In this document: positions 63,241 through 64,000 of the stretch, piece by piece
Layout: the number at the start of each line of letters is the position of its first letter
Numbering within the stretch: the first letter of the stretch is position 1
Assembly (NCBI RefSeq): GCF_002954325.1
Contig: NZ_MQVX01000001.1
Span: forward strand, 2,161,383-2,225,382
Source of the DNA: Aureicoccus marinus
GTDB taxonomy: Bacteria; Bacteroidota; Bacteroidia; Flavobacteriales; Flavobacteriaceae
DNA: 64,000 nucleotides
Direction: 5' to 3'
Notes under the pieces: model-generated
What the model was told of the DNA's origin: nothing
Database searches by the model: none
The model's input: the letters and a program-made list of their open reading frames with translations, nothing else
Program-made: the position numbers and the translations under genes

Positions 63241-64000
63241 TTATTCGTCCTCGGGCTTATCGATACGGATAGGCTCCACTGTGCTGTCGTGCTCACTGTA
63301 GTACAATTCCAACAAATCCATGGCCGCCTCAATCATGTCCTTGCTTTCGCCCAGTAAGGAGAAGTAGAGGGTGGTGTTTTTCGGGCTGGATTCCTCCGTA
63401 CGCGTCCGCGCAACCTGCTGCTCAATTTTTTCTTCAATCGCCTTCAGGTACTCTTCCTTTTTGTTCAACATGGGCAGAATGCGATCAAAAGACTTGGATT
63501 CGAAGATGGAAGAAGTATCGTGAAAAAGGGTCTCCAGCATCTGATCCAGCTCCTGGAGGTCCTTGATTTGGTTGTACTTGAGCTTTTTGTGGTTGTTGAG
63601 TACGTGGGTATGACCCAACTTAGCGATGTACTCCAAAGACTGCGCAAAATCCTGCAAGTACCCCAAAAGGTTAATGTAAAAATTACTCGCTGGCTCCACG
63701 CTGGCTTCGTCCAGGTTCTTGATAAAATAGAATAACTGATCTTTTAAACCGTCAATTTCTTTGGTGAGCTTAACCACGTCTTTGTTCGCCTTTTTCAGCT
63801 CTTCCAAATCGTGTTTCGCCAAGCCATCCACCGCGGCAGTATAAATGCGGTTACTCCGCTTGATCACCTTCGAAATGGTCTTCGCACTTTCTTCAATAAC
63901 CCCCTGAATCGAACCACTCTCGGCACGTCTGAGCTTGTCTTCCGCCACGTTGTCCTGGCGACTCTTCTTGTGCTTGATGAAGTTTCTTCCCAAAAGAACG
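63241..64000 (-). CDS. Inorganic phosphate transporter (PiT family), C-terminal PhoU-like part
   Basis: The frame is open to the right window edge, so the 5' end and the transmembrane part are missing. The visible ~250 residues are helical and charged, with LTKEIDGLKDQLFYFIKNLDEASVEPASNFYINLLGYLQD, matching the PhoU-like cytoplasmic tail of flavobacterial PiT transporters. A TTG at 63993 is not the true start. The transporter takes up phosphate. It is upstream of the DUF6503-like gene on the same strand. Confidence 0.82.
   Translation of the reverse strand, partial: VLLGRNFIKHKKSRQDNVAEDKLRRAESGSIQGVIEESAKTISKVIKRSNRIYTAAVDGLAKHDLEELKKANKDVVKLTKEIDGLKDQLFYFIKNLDEASVEPASNFYINLLGYLQDFAQSLEYIAKLGHTHVLNNHKKLKYNQIKDLQELDQMLETLFHDTSSIFESKSFDRILPMLNKKEEYLKAIEEKIEQQVARTRTEESSPKNTTLYFSLLGESKDMIEAAMDLLELYYSEHDSTVEPIRIDKPEDE

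Noticed and set aside
1-64000. CRISPR array, insertion sequence or prophage
   Set aside because: No regularly spaced repeats, transposase, integrase or phage structural genes were found on either strand.

Overview
The window looks like a chromosomal segment of a Bacteroidota bacterium, most likely a marine-type member of the Flavobacteriia. The evidence is a set of Bacteroidota-style -7 promoter boxes (TAnnTTTG), a type IX secretion C-terminal sorting domain, and families typical of that class: DUF4199, DUF3109, DUF3352 with a MORN tail, DUF1800/DUF1501, an SDR-type L-threonine dehydrogenase, a PiT transporter with a PhoU-like tail, and RimK fused to a RimB-like domain. TTG and GTG starts are common. 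I saw no insertion sequence, prophage or CRISPR array.

Layout. 1-6.5 kb: the 3' end of a ligase-associated DNA-repair operon (Lhr-like helicase, PdeM nuclease), then mfd. 6.5-15 kb: a serine hydrolase, a small barrel-like protein, a DUF3352 protein, an ACT-domain protein, a YraN-like protein, and a DUF1800/DUF1501 pair whose second member carries a T9SS tail. 15-31 kb: mostly housekeeping and metabolism (metG, ferritin, a macroglobulin/TonB-plug hybrid with a histone-deacetylase-like enzyme, ssb, a CBS protein, an M28 peptidase, L-threonine dehydrogenase, the RimK fusion, moaC/moaE). 31-45.7 kb: the most unusual part. A sigma/anti-sigma pair is divergent from a secreted DUF4412-like protein, three lipoproteins and a 1028-residue Tat-type VWA lipoprotein. 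That gene meets tail-to-tail a membrane-anchored TPR-CHAT protease, followed by a PD40 lipoprotein. 45.8 kb: tRNA-Arg(CCT) beside a decayed tandem copy. 46-51 kb: a sterol-desaturase-like enzyme, rhodanese, DUF3109 and a LytS/LytTR two-component pair. 51.3-60.9 kb: a coherent sugar locus (GMC dehydrogenase plus subunit 3, divergent from two TIM-barrel proteins, a NupG-like transporter, a Gfo/Idh oxidoreductase and two DUF1080 proteins). This matches the 3-keto-glycoside oxidation/elimination route of glycoside breakdown. 60.9-64 kb: yicC, gmk, nadD, a probable internally deleted DUF6503 gene, and the C-terminal end of a PiT phosphate transporter.

Two features run through the whole window. First, five genes (mfd, DUF3352, SnoaL-like, rimK, CHAT) are each split by what looks like one missing base, mostly in a short homopolymer, with both halves otherwise intact. 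One further small gene has an in-frame TGA, and yraN lacks a normal start codon. Sequencing or assembly error is the simplest explanation, but real gene decay cannot be excluded from this sequence alone. Second, all twelve convergent gene pairs overlap or lie within 5 bases of each other, so there is no room for conventional terminators between them.
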